Below are positions 46,593-58,515 of a stretch of 64,000 bases of DNA, piece by piece. Source of the stretch: Spinacia oleracea. Lineage: Eukaryota > Streptophyta > Magnoliopsida > Caryophyllales > Amaranthaceae. The translations under genes were made by a program, and so were the position numbers. The DNA lies in contig NC_079492.1 of assembly GCF_020520425.1 (NCBI RefSeq), positions 70,671,671 through 70,735,670 of the forward strand, written 5' to 3'. The first letter of the stretch is position 1. Every line of letters starts with the position of its first letter. Under the pieces are notes generated by a model. That model ran no database searches, had not been told where the DNA came from, and worked only from the letters and a program-made list of their open reading frames with translations.

Positions 46593-47982
46593 TGAAGGAA
46601 ATAATGCCCTTGGTCCAAGTATGCATTCTATGTTAAGTCTAATAAATGCGGTTCAGTATTAATTAACAAGTTAATAATTCAGTGAGATCAAGTGAGCTGA
46701 ATGCCTAGCTAGAGGCCGCTTCAGTTCAAGTGGAATTAATGATATTAATCCACAGCTTACTCTTGACTGAACCCGTAGGGTCACACAAATAGTACGTAAA
46801 CGGATCAAGTATCTAATGGCATTAGATACTCTATCTATGGATATTCGGAATCGACGGATCTTGGTTTCAGTGGGAGCTGAGATCGTCACAAGCAAGAAAT
46901 GAATACTCCGGAAACGATGATATTGCCGGAAACGGAAATATGGATCGTATCGGAAATATAAATATTATCCAAGTCGTAGATGTTGCCGGAAACGAAAACA
47001 TGGTACGTATCGGAAAATATTATCGGAAATGGAAATATTGCCAGAATCGGAAATATTGCCGGAAACGGAAATATTGTCAGAATCGGAAATATTATCGGAA
47101 TCGGAAAATAATTCCGGAAACGGAAATATTAAATATTTGTTCGAAACGGAAATTGATTCCGGAATCGAAAATATTAAATATTGTTCGTATCGGAAATGAA
47201 TTCCGAAACCGGGAATTTAATCGGAAGCGTATCGTACGAATTAGCATCGGACGAGGCCTGCCGGACGAAGGCCCAGCACGAAGCCGGGCCATCGCCCAGC
47301 AAGCCAAACGCGCGCCACAAGCCCAGCCAAGGCAGCGCCCAGGCCTACCGCAAGGCAGGCCCAGCGCGCGCCAAGGCCACGGCTGCGTGGGCCTCGCTGC
47401 GTGGGCTGCTGCTCGCACGCACGCGCATGGGCGGCCCTTGTGGCTGCTGTGTGTGTGTGTGTGAGTTTGTGTTCATGCATGATTCCTAAAACTATTAGAG
47501 TTAGTTTATGATTAAATTCCTATTCCTAAAAGGATAAATTAATTAATTAGAGTTCTTGTAGGATTCTAAGTTTAATTAATTCGTGTCCTACTAGGATTAC
47601 AATTCCCTTTCCATAACTCTATAAATACGTGCCTAGGGTCACATATTTTCAGAGATTAATTCAAGTATTCAAAGTGAGTTTTGAGAGAAAAATTCAGCCA
47701 CATTCCTTGCTCAAAAGTGCCGAAAATTCTAGTACCTTAAGGGCGATTCTAGTTGGTCAATCTTAAGGCGGATCCGGATGTGCTGTGGACTATCTACGGA
47801 GGGACGACACTTGGAGTCCTAAAGACTTGTTCTTGTTCGGTTCGGGCGCAGGTAGGGAAGGCACGCAACAAAGAGTATGCATCTAAATTATGCTATATGA
47901 TTATGTGTAAATAATATGTATTCCTGGGTTAATGGTTGTTTCCGCATGATTTATGTAATATCATATGTATCATAACCTAACA
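46593..47982 (+). repeat. 5' LTR of element C
   Basis: A 1390 bp LTR, TGAAGG...ACCTAACA. The minisatellite lies at about 46910-47225, the GC-rich island at about 47250-47440 followed by a (GT)n run, and the TATA box TATAAATA at 47620-47627. Confidence 0.95.
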
Positions 47983-47983
47983 G

Positions 47984-47997
47984 TGGTATCACGAGCC
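47984..47997 (+). other. Primer-binding site of element C
   Basis: TGGTATCACGAGCC begins one base after the LTR. It matches the initiator-Met tRNA site TGGTATCAGAGC except for an inserted C, and is identical to the site in element B. Confidence 0.75.
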
Positions 47998-50689
47998 CCT
48001 TATTATTTTCATAATCTAAATTGCATGAACATGGTTAAATATTACAAATTTGCAAGAATTAAAAGGGGTGATTAATTTTCGTAATTGTTAATTAATTGCA
48101 AATTGCGTTTATTTAATTATACGTACGCAGTTTTTCGGCAGTTTCTTCGTTACTCATCCAAATCTAGTGATTTTTGTGTCAATTCCGCATGTAAAAGGCA
48201 TTCTAAAATTTTGACAAAACAAATATTTTTCTGCCGAACCCAGAATTCTCAAATTCGAAGCCTAACTATGACTTTTCGAAGGTTTTAGTTTTTCGAATGC
48301 AAAATTTCGTAAATTTAAGATGTTAAATTAAATATTTGCGATTCTTGTTGATAAATCTTGAATTTTTTATTGACCTACTGTATATGTTTAACAAGTTTGA
48401 ATGCCTAGCCTTGTTAATTATGCAATCTAATTTGTAATTATGATTAATTTGTTGAAAATTAGAATAATTTAGAATTAATTTGATTTTCATAATTAATTAT
48501 AATTTAATTAGAAACCTATGACTAAAAACCACCATAAAAATTGTAAATTTATAATAAATTTTAAATTTTTATGACCTAGACTTGAATCCATAATAATCGG
48601 AAATCAATTGGATAATAAATTTTCGATTTTTCGCCCTAAAATTATGAAATTAATATTATTTATTAATTTGTCATTAATTTTAAATATAAATTTTAAATTT
48701 TTATGCGATTCGTTCATATAACTTGCACGCACAAAGCAATGGACGCTTCGTGTTACCCTTAAGGGGTGTTGTATAGTGCGGGCATGCGACGACGAGCAAG
48801 GGAGCTCGTCGCCCGTGCGGCACGAATGCAATGAGCAAGGGCGTGGTGCACGAGCACAAGGCAGCAGCCCTGCCTTGTGTCGTGGGCCACGAACTATGAA
48901 CAAATGGGCATGGGCGAAAGGCAAGCCAAGGCAGTCGCGTGTGGGCAGCAAGCGAGCTGCGCCACGACGCTCACTGCCTCGCGCAAGAGCGCGCAGCCTC
49001 GCGCGCAGCGAGCGCAAGCTCGCGTGCCACGAGCGCTGCGCCCAGCGTTGAACGCGCGCAATTGCTCGCGCACAGCGAGCGATGTCTCGCGCGCACATCG
49101 AGCAATGGCTCGCGCGCACAGCGAGCGATGGAGCGCGCGCAGCGTGCGCTGGCGAGCGCGCACAGCGAGCGATGGCTCGCGTGCGTCGAGCGCTGGCGCG
49201 CGCACAACGAGCACCATAGCGTGCGATGGCTTGCGATGGAGATGCAGCAGCTATGCGACAAGCGCATGGGCTGCGCGCACATGGCCAGCAATGGCTGTGT
49301 GCGTGCGGCCCATGGGCGTGCAATGCGTAGGGTGTTTGCGTTGCGATTAGATCGTTTTGAATGTTTAATTTGAAAATTTTTCAGTTTACGTAATTTTAAT
49401 TAATTTTAAAATTAATAAATTAAATTATTTTCTTGGATTTTAATTTTGAATATTGTAATTATAATAAATTTTATTTATTCTAATTATTTTACTAAAATTA
49501 AAATCATGAATTAATTTAAATACGACTGAAATTAAATTAAACTTTTTGGATTCAATTATAAATTTATATGAGCTTTAAATTTTAATTAAATTTGTATGTT
49601 TCCGGTTAGACTTGAAATACATTTTTATGTTTAAAACTAGTAAAGCATATAAATTTATTGGTTTAAGTGGGAGCCCTTTTAGTCATAAAACTCTTGATTA
49701 GGTCTACAAATCCTTAAGGTTAAAACAACTTGATTAGAATTAATAAGGACTGAATAATTGGTAGATTATTGGTGCCCTTGATTAATTGCTGCAAATGTTT
49801 ACGTGATGCATAATGTGTTTTACTAACCAGCTATGTGGGCCATTCATGATAATGAATGGGTGAATGGAATATATTGTATATGTACTGTTTTGCAGGTTAT
49901 GAAGTGACTAGTATGGCCCAAATAGGATAGAAAATATGGTCTGCGTACCATTAATTTGAATGTAATTGGTCTAAAGTACCAAAGTTATTTTTCAATTCAA
50001 ATATGGTCTGCGTACCATCAAATAGTTGTAATTAGTTATAGCTTATCCTATTTGAAGAAAATGGTGCCTCCCACGGAGATTTTCAAGACGGACTTTGAAG
50101 TCAAAGCTTCAAGATGAAGTCGGGCCATACTAGATCACATTTATCTTATGCATGCTTTAAGTTATTTATTGCTTTAAATATGTCTTAATTATGCGTAAGA
50201 TTGTGGCTTGATTATGTTGCATGATTAAGGATTTTAGTTCACTTAAAATCTAACCAACATAGTAAGAGCCTTAAGTTCCAAACTTAAAAATTGAGTTAAA
50301 AGGTGCCATGCCAAAATATACACTTGCTTGGATATCCTTTACATCAATCTAGTAATAGTTTTCGCTCAGCGAGGTGTTACTTATTGGTCCTAAAGGGGCA
50401 AGGTACACAAATAATTGTGAGTACATGTTAGTTTTGGTGAAACTCAACGATATAAGTAAGGAGTCCTTTTATGTCGTGGCAAAATCGATAGGTTTACCTA
50501 ATAAGTTCTTAGACGTACCTATCAACGAAGAATAGTTTCTAGACTATTAGCAAAAGGCTTTTGCTTACCTAAGATGTTTTAGGATTAAGTCGACAAACTG
50601 TGCTTAGTTCTTCAATGATTTTAGGGTCTTGGAATCATTTTATTCACACCTGCCGGAACAATAAATTCGAATAAAATGCTAATAACTTG
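47998..50689 (+). other. Leader of element C
   Basis: AT-rich leader with a GC-rich palindromic repeat patch at about 48740-49330. Frames of 90-239 aa occur there on both strands, rich in Ala, Arg and Cys; they are low-complexity artefacts. From about 49040 onwards it is collinear with positions 1-1600 of element A. Confidence 0.7.
48740..49330 (+). repeat. GC-rich palindromic repeat patch in the leader of element C
   Basis: Imperfect repeats of about 20-30 bp built on CGCGCACAGCGAGCGATGG and CTCGCGCGC. GAGCGATGGCTC-type cores are self-complementary. Position 1-290 of element A is the equivalent patch; copies differ in unit number and order, as expected from slippage. Confidence 0.75.
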
Positions 50690-53600
50690 TTGAAATTGCA
50701 TGATTGCTTTAATTTTCAAGTTATTACTCATGATAGATGTTTAGACTTTGCATGCTTCAATGTATGTTTTAATTATTGTTTATAATTAAATATCTTGCAC
50801 TGCAGTAAATCCTTTTAGAAAGGTAACAGTAAATTTCCTCGATTGGTAGTGAATCCAAGAACAATTCACGGAAATGAGAGAAAGTGAGCAATTTAAAATG
50901 TACGTTTCTTATAGCGACTTTTATGGTTGTTTTCGAACATCAAAATCGAATGGCAAACCAATTGGTGCTTGTGAATTCAAAATACACTGTAGTTTTGAGA
51001 TCATAAAGCATCGAGTCTAATACGCTCAGCTTTACCAATGGTTAACAACCTAATATCTTTGTCCATTTAATTCTCGAATGAATCTAGTCCCTAGACATTC
51101 GAATAGATCGATGCTTAGAGAACTTTAGAAGCTTCTTGTAAGATCATCTAGTTGAAACAGAATATTCAACATAAATTAAAATGGTAAAAACCTTGTTTGT
51201 GACATTGGACATGTCTAACAAAGTATAAAAGTCAACACTAAAGAAATCAATTCTTAAGACTATAAGAAAGGGTACAAGAAATAGGAAAACGAGGAACAAA
51301 TGAAAGGAATTTACGATTCCGTTTCTACCTATAAGTTTATGTTTAAAGAGAAGTGACCTAGCAATCAAACTTCCTTGGTATCATATACCGCTTGAGGTTC
51401 TTACTTCGATAATAACTCAAACAATGGAAGCTAGGATACACTAATGACCTACAAGTGGGAAATGAAGCATGGCAATGCTACATTAGTTATAGGGTCATCT
51501 AGTTTGTTTTAAGTCCTTTAAAAGGCTGGAACTTAATGGCTATTTTGTTCCATAATCAACATACCTAAATTTCTGTTTTCAAACACAGAAAGACTCACAT
51601 TCAAGAAAAACAAAAACAATGTTTGTTTGTTTATTTGAATGAAATGGTCAATTACAGGTTGAGTCAATATGCTTGATTAAAACAAACAACTCTTTAAAGA
51701 ACTTTACTAGGTTCAAATCAACCCCTTGATTTGAGTTCCACTAATCTTTGGCATTGTTGCTTAGACCATATCAACAAGTTAACATTCAAAAACTCTATTT
51801 TATGGACTTTTGAAAGTTCATTGATTTCTAGATCAATTTAAGACGACTAGTCTTACTTGTTGAAAGTAACAAAAGATATGAACTATTGTTAGAACGCCTA
51901 GACAATAGAGTTCAAAGCTAAAGAAAGATTTTATGACTTTATTATTTCACATAGATTTGAGTGAATGTAGGTTTATTTACTCAAATGTGATATAAGTTGA
52001 ATCTGTTTGGCTGGTTCAAAGATTCAGAAGTATAAATCCCACTTGGTAAGAAATCACAAAGATCTAGGTTAGATCATGTTGATGATTACTTAAATCAAGA
52101 ATGATCATCAATGATTGTTAGTAAAATTCACAATCTAGCTCCATAAGATATGGCATATCTAAATTGGAATGATCGAAGTCGATTAGTACTTGATTCGATC
52201 AATGATGGATCATAAAGACTTTTCCTTTAATTTCTAAAACAAAATGCTCAACTACCACCAAACTAAACTAAATTCGTCAAAGCTATAGAAAAGAAATTTC
52301 AGAATATCTTTTCGATAATATATATATCTAGAGAGTTGCTAAACTCAGTGGGAGCTTAGTGTTTGTTATTCAACAAACTAAGGCCCAAGTCTAGATATAT
52401 GTTTCATTGTGATTTATTCAAATGAGACACAAGGGTATTGTTTCTACCACGAATTTTTGAGAACATAATGTTTGTTTGCTCGAAATAATGTCCTTTTGGA
52501 GATTCGTTTCCAAAATGACAAGTGGGAGAAAATAGACCTCGAAAGTCTTCGAGGCGAACAACAAACATAAACGGACATTCCGGAGGCTTTTCAAAGTGCT
52601 TTAGAAAAACCGAACTTATTCTTTAAGGACTTTAGAAGTGGCTTTAAAGAATAGACTTCTCTTAGAAGACTTTACAAGTGCTTCAAGGAGAACAGAATAT
52701 TCAAAGGACTTTCAAGTGGCTATTGATATTCTGTTGTTTGATGTTCTATACCCAAGTAGGCATAGAGTTCAAGTCACTGGAACTATGAGATTCTTCTATT
52801 AGATAGTGAAGAAACATGGAGTTCAGGTCACTGAAACTATGCAATTCTTCTATTAGATAGTAAAGAAACCTACAACTTGCAGTCAAACTAAAAGAAGTGA
52901 CTTGTAAGAAAGCTATGACGAAACCCAGATTCCCTAAAATGGTTAGAGGCCATATATAGACTATATGTTTAATTGGTTAAAGGCCATAAAACATACTCAA
53001 TGTTTTGATGACAAAATTGAAATTTTGTTGATTTGCAAGAATAGTTTCACACCTATTGGTTGCAAGTTTGTTTTAAGGATAAAAACCATCAAACATGGAA
53101 TTGTGTTCACACACAAAGCTAGATTAGTTGCTAAAGGTTACAAGAAAATTCATGGCATGGATTGTGTTGAAACCTCATGCATAATCATAATTCTCAAGTC
53201 TATAAATCAAGCAATGATTGCATATTGGTACATATGGCAATTGGATGACAAAACAATTCCTCAATAAAATGTTGGAATAAACTATGTACATGGTATGTCA
53301 TAGGATTTGTGGATCCAAATAAATGCTTGAAAAGGAAAGCTAGCTTATAAAATCTAAGTACAGATTTAAGCAAGCAATTGGGAATTGGAACTGTATTTTA
53401 AGTGAAGCTAATAAGCATTTTAGTTTCATAAAATATACATGATTCTTATAGATATATAAGAAGTTTAGTGGGAGAACTTAAAACTTAATTGGTCCTATGT
53501 GTATTACACACGTATCTCTCTATTGTGAAATAACATTCAAATGCTAATGACTTAGATTTGAAATAATTCATCAATGATGGACCATGGCGAAACTTAGTAC

Positions 53601-54770
53601 ATACTGGGTATTAAGATCTATTTACAAAGATCTTATGATATTGTTTTGGATTAAGTAATGGCATTTACTAAATCAAACACGAAAGTCTCCATTGGAGATA
53701 TTCGACCCATGTGAATAAATCTAAGTAAAGGATGTTTGAACTATGTATAAGCATTTACTAAGTTAAACATCAAAGAGTCTAAATGAGATTCTTAACCTAT
53801 ATTATATGTCAAAGAATTTAGCTGAATTTAGTATCTACTGAAACTAGATAAGCTAAAGTTACATGAATAGAATTCAATTGGGAAATATTCTGCAAAAGAA
53901 TTTATCATGTATGATATAATATGAGGATCGCCAAAAACGTATCGTATGACTTTAGGCATGACGAACATATACCAATCTCTATTGATCTAAGTGAAGATCA
54001 ACTAGATTGAGATCAAGAATACTTATGGTACTTGAAATGGTACATAGGAATAGTTCTTGATTCAAGGAAATAAAGATATGTTAAATATTGATGCTACACG
54101 CATAAACACTGGCAAAGGATCAAGCAAGACCCTTTGGAGTTAACCATTGATAAGGACGAGCTATAGAGCATCGTGTTTTGAAAATGGCAACATGGGTTGG
54201 AGACCATGAGTTGTTGCGTGGGAAATTAAAATAATAATTTCTATGTTCTAAGATATAGTTGGAGAGTCTTCCACATATCTATGAACTGCTTGGATAGGTA
54301 AATCCAAACAAAGCATCACTAGCAACCTATACAGTTGAAGTAAAAGTAATTATTGCCTAAGAAGCAATAAAACAGGGTTGTTTAAAGTTCTTCACTGAAC
54401 TTGGGTAGATCACCTATCTGCTGGCTTGATGGTTCTTCATTGAAAAATGCGTAGAACCACTCTTGAAGCAAGAAAAACGTCTGCTAACTTGATGGTTCTT
54501 CATTGCAAAATGAGTAAAACCACCATCGAAGTGAGAAAGACTAGATCACATAATAAACAAACTCGAAAAGATCTTATCATCATATCTCAAAGAGCATTCG
54601 ATGAAAAGGATGTTAAGATTGGCAAAGCATGATAACTAAACCTATGCAACAAGTGAGAAACAACACTCACATTGTAGCACTGGAAATCAAGCATAGCTTT
54701 GAATTCCATGAACTGTTTTAAAGATGGGTTTGAGGCCCATGGTTATAAAACATTGGGGTTGAACATTTAT
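50690..54770 (+). pseudogene. Decayed copia pol core of element C
   Basis: Collinear with 10926-15060 of element B (inverted) and partly with element D. The best preserved piece, 52965-53267, translates to HKARLVAKGYKKIHGMD and YWYIWQLDDKT, matching the RT start of the intact polyprotein. Around 52500 the segment downstream of the integrase is recognisable (CCAAAATGACAAGTGGGAG). A block ending in TTCTTCTATTAGATAGT is duplicated in tandem at about 52760-52870. Confidence 0.75.
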
Positions 54771-55568
54771 CATATATGAAATGTGTTTTCATATTCCATT
54801 TAATCTTGGTTTAGTATTAAATGATGAGTCCCTTCAATTTGACAATATATTCAAGATAGACTGTCAGGACCAGTCCTGTGACTAAGAAATGTCTATCAAG
54901 TGAACTTGAATGTCAAAGGTTGAAAATGGTCCCTAGTCGGAGTTTTCTATAAAATTGGACGCATAGAAAATGTTAGACGACTAGAATGCAAGATGACTAG
55001 TAGTTCTGTTTCTTGAACTATGTGGACATGGCAATGTCATAATCATTTGCATAGATACTTACTTTGGGAAGACTAGTATCGGACAAGACCTATGAAACTT
55101 TACTGTAAGAGATGAAAATCTGTCATAAGTAAATTTCATTAAATTATTAGACACTAAATCCTCAATACCTGAGTGATTTGAGATTACTTGTTTGAGAACT
55201 GGTTGCTTTGACGTTGACCAACCGTCGCACCGTAAAAGGAGGCTATAAAGGCAACGCTCAGGTAATCACCTATCAAACGAAGTCTAATCTCAAGATCGCA
55301 AGATTGGGATTGTCCTCCCATAAATCGGGATGAGATGCTTAAAAGTTGTACAAGGCCACTCGGAGAGCTAGAAACTGTGAAATGCATGGCCGTGCTCGGA
55401 TGAATCATAGGCTATGATTATCTGTTTATTTGATCAGTTGAACTCTGAAACCGAGGAACACCTCTGGACATAATAAGGATGACAACTCTTACCTTATGTT
55501 CAAGAGCAAGCATCGAGCGACAAAGGAATTAGGAAATGCACACTTGTCCCTAAGGACAAGTGGGAGAC
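54771..55568 (+). other. 3' spacer and polypurine tract of element C
   Basis: Near-identical to 5795-6549 of element A, including the ACAAGTGGGAGAC purine tract adjacent to the LTR. Confidence 0.75.
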
Positions 55569-56959
55569 TGAAGGAAATAATGCCCTTGGTCCAAGTATGC
55601 ATTCTATGTTAAGTCTAATAAATGCGGTTCAGTATTAATTAACAAGTTAATAATTCAGTGAGATCAAGTGAGCTGAATGCCTAGCTAGAGGCCGCTTCAG
55701 TTCAAGTGGAATTAATGATATTAATCCACAGCTTACTCTTGACTGAACCCGTAGGGTCACACAAATAGTACGTAAACGGATCAAGTATCTAATGGCATTA
55801 GATACTCTATCTATGGATATTCGGAATCGACGGATCTTGGTTTCAGTGGGAGCTGAGATCGTCACAAGCAAGAAATGAATACTCCGGAAACGATGATATT
55901 GCCGGAAACGGAAATATGGATCGTATCGGAAATATAAATATTATCCAAGTCGTAGATGTTGCCGGAAACGGAAACATGGTACGTATCGGAAAATATTATC
56001 GGAAATGGAAATATTGCCAGAATCGGAAATATTGCCGGAAACGGAAATATTGTCAGAATCGGAAATATTATCGGAATCGGAAAATAATTCCGGAAACGGA
56101 AATATTAAATATTTGTTCGAAACGGAAATTGATTCCGGAATCGGAAATATTAAATATTGTTCGTATCGGAAATGAATTCCGAAACCGGGAATTTAATCGG
56201 AAGCGTATCGTACGAATTAGCATCGGACGAGGCCTGCCGGACGAAGGCCCAGCACGAAGCCGGGCCATCGCCCAGCAAGCCAAACGCGCGCCACAAGCCC
56301 AGCCAAGGCAGCGCCCAGGCCTACCGCAAGGCAGGCCCAGCGCGCGCCAAGGCCACGGCTGCGTGGGCCTCGCTGCGTGGGCTGCTGCTCGCACGCACGC
56401 GCATGGGCGGCCCTTGTGGCTGCTGTGTGTGTGTGTTGTGAGTTTGTGTTCATGCATGATTCCTAAAACTATTAGAGTTAGTTTATGATTAAATTCCTAT
56501 TCCTAAAAGGATAAATTAATTAATTAGAGTTCTTGTAGGATTCTAAGTTTAATTAATTCGTGTCCTACTAGGATTACAATTCCCTTTCCATAACTCTATA
56601 AATACGTGCCTAGGGTCACATATTTTCAGAGATTAATTCAAGTATTCAAAGTGAGTTTTGAGAGAAAAATTCAGCCACATTCCTTGCTCAAAAGTGCCGA
56701 AAATTCTAGTACCTTAAGGGCGATTCTAGTTGGTCAATCTTAAGGCGGATCCGGACGTGCTGTGGACTATCTACGGAGGGACGACACTTGGAGTCCTAAA
56801 GACTTGTTCTTGTTCGGTTCGGGCGCAGCTAGGGAAGGCACGCAACAAAGAGTATGCATCTAAATTATGCTATATGATTATGTGTAAATAATATGTATTC
56901 CTGGGTTAATGGTTGTTTCCGCATGATTTATGTAATATCATATGTATCATAACCTAACA
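55569..56959 (+). repeat. 3' LTR of element C
   Basis: A 1391 bp LTR, essentially the same as 46593-47982. Differences seen include one in the GT run, two A/G changes in the minisatellite, and single changes in the GGATCCGGA-GTG and GGCGCAG-TAGGG segments. Confidence 0.95.
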
Positions 56960-57240
56960 ATTTTGTCAGCTTATGGTCACATGTATTTGTGTGAATAGTA
57001 GTGTCTTGCTGTCCCTTTCTTATAGGTTGTAGTGTTGTATATATATGGTAGTATAGAATTAGGGTTAATCAGAGTGATATACTTGTAAAGAACAAGCGTA
57101 AGAAGCGCAACATTTGAAAGAAATACACAGAAAACTGGGTTGTTCATACACCCAAAACAAACACTCTCTAAATTGTTTGATTGACTGAAACGGAAAGTGA
57201 AAACTTTCTTCAATATCATTACTATCTTAAAAACTATTTT
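56960..57240 (+). repeat. Rest of the split copia LTR (right boundary uncertain)
   Basis: It begins with the second ATTTT duplication (56960-56964). It continues with sequence typical of a copia LTR end: a TATATATATGG region at 57038 and a leader-like segment with GTGATATACTTG. The right boundary is uncertain because no second LTR of this element is present. Confidence 0.45.
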
Positions 57241-57279
57241 GCTACACTATGTTTTCTTTAATAACATTCTATAATAGAA

Positions 57280-57660
57280 CGAGGATATTTTGATATTTAT
57301 CACCTTTTAAGTTTTAGATTTTTGGATTTACCACTTTATAAAATGTAATTTTATATTTGCCACCTTATTTTTTATATAAAATGTTTTAAATTCACCACCT
57401 TTTACTAGTTTTCGTCCAATTTTCGGTCTATGTGAATCCTATTTAACTATCTGAATTCTTTAATTGAAAACCTAATGAACAAGAGGGAAATCAAAAAAGT
57501 CGGTTAAGTGGAGCTCACAAGGATAAAAATCAGACTAAATAATTAAAAAGTGGTGAGTACGAATTTTTTCATAAAAGTAAGTTAGTAAATATGAAATTAT
57601 ATTTTATAAGGCAGTAAATACAAAGACCTAAAAAAGTTGGTAAATATGAAAAAAAAATCA
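57280..57660. mobile_element. MITE-like element with long AT-rich terminal inverted repeats
   Basis: The left arm (TTTGGATTTACCACTTTAT, AATTTTATATTTGCCACCTT) and the inverted right arm (TTTGTATTTACTGCCTTAT, AATTTCATATTTACTAACTT) pair over about 110 bp with moderate divergence. The interior is non-coding. Long imperfect arms suggest a Mutator-like derivative, but the family is not certain. Confidence 0.6.
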
Positions 57661-58226
57661 TAGAACTACTGTACATGCGACTTTCCAATGAAGGGTGTGA
57701 TTATTAGAGCTCAATATTGCTCATTACATGATAGAGAATCAAATCAATGATTGTTATCCAACTAACTCAAAGTTTCTTGATCACACAATGACACAACTAT
57801 ACAAATAATTAATTTCGAATCGCATTGTTGTTTTCTGATAATCTCAATCAATTTCTCTATCTTGCTCTTTATTTATCTAATAATAATTCTAACCTATTTT
57901 CTAATCAATTAGTCATTTGTACAATATTATGTTTATTACATATTTGTTTTCAACATGGTTAATCACACCCGATCACGTTAAAGTCAATCTTATAATATTT
58001 TTACTTTAAAGCATGCATATAATTATATCACGTTAAAGTCGATCTTATTCATCCTAATGAAATTTAAATAACTAGAGAAGTTTGGTTGTTACAAAATATT
58101 ACAATTATGGGAGAAGCTAATAGGACGGCGCTAACAGGTGACTTGGTGGGCGAATTTTTTGTCACCTTTATAGCTTAAGAGGGCGAGATTTTGTATCACA
58201 AATCTCACGCTCTTTAATCTGTTGTA
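57661..58226. other. Intergenic, nothing recognised
   Basis: AT-rich non-coding DNA. A short direct repeat (TATATCACGTTAAAGTC-ATCTTAT / GATCACGTTAAAGTCAATCTTAT) lies at about 57971-58050. Confidence 0.4.
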
Positions 58227-58515
58227 CTCCCTCCTTTCTTGATTGTTAGATCTCTTTCCGTATTGAGTTGTTTTATTTGTGATTTCCTCTTAAATTTTTT
58301 CCTTATCTGTCCAACATTTATCCCCGTTATATACCTTTGTAAATATTGAAATGACTCACTTGTTTACTCTCAAGTAAATCTTTATCCCATGATACCCTTT
58401 AATTATTTTTCTCTCCTACTCACATGAGTTAGATTTTATTAAGATTCATGTGAAGTGTACTTAAATTGAATTGTCTTATATTCCAAAATAGACTAACATT
58501 CAAGAACGGAGGGAG
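58227..58515. mobile_element. Stowaway-type MITE (Tc1/mariner)
   Basis: The ends CTCCCTCCTTTCTTGA and, inverted, CTCCCTCCGTTCTTGAATG form terminal repeats of about 28 bp flanked by TA dinucleotides (58225-58226 and 58516-58517). Ends with CTCCCTCC and a TA duplication are the hallmark of plant Stowaway elements. The interior of about 230 bp is AT-rich and non-coding. Confidence 0.88.

Larger units (their letters stand above)
46593..56959 (+). mobile_element. Non-autonomous copia-family LTR element C, complete and young, 10.4 kb
   Basis: Complete plus-strand element: LTRs 46593-47982 and 55569-56959, ATTTT duplications, primer-binding site at 47984-47997, polypurine tract before 55569. By eye the LTRs differ at only about half a dozen positions in 1390 bp, so insertion was recent. 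The internal region has the family leader (48000-50680) with GC-rich palindromes, then a decayed copia core (50690-54770) and the family 3' spacer. No open polyprotein exists, yet the element has evidently transposed recently, which implies supply of gag and pol in trans, plausibly by elements like 1-7944. Confidence 0.95.

Noticed and set aside
48604-49323. A 239-codon minus-strand frame rich in Ala, Arg, Ser and Cys
   Set aside because: It lies on the GC-rich palindromic repeat of a retrotransposon leader; several long frames overlap on both strands, as expected from stop-poor GC-rich repeats, and there is no recognisable domain.
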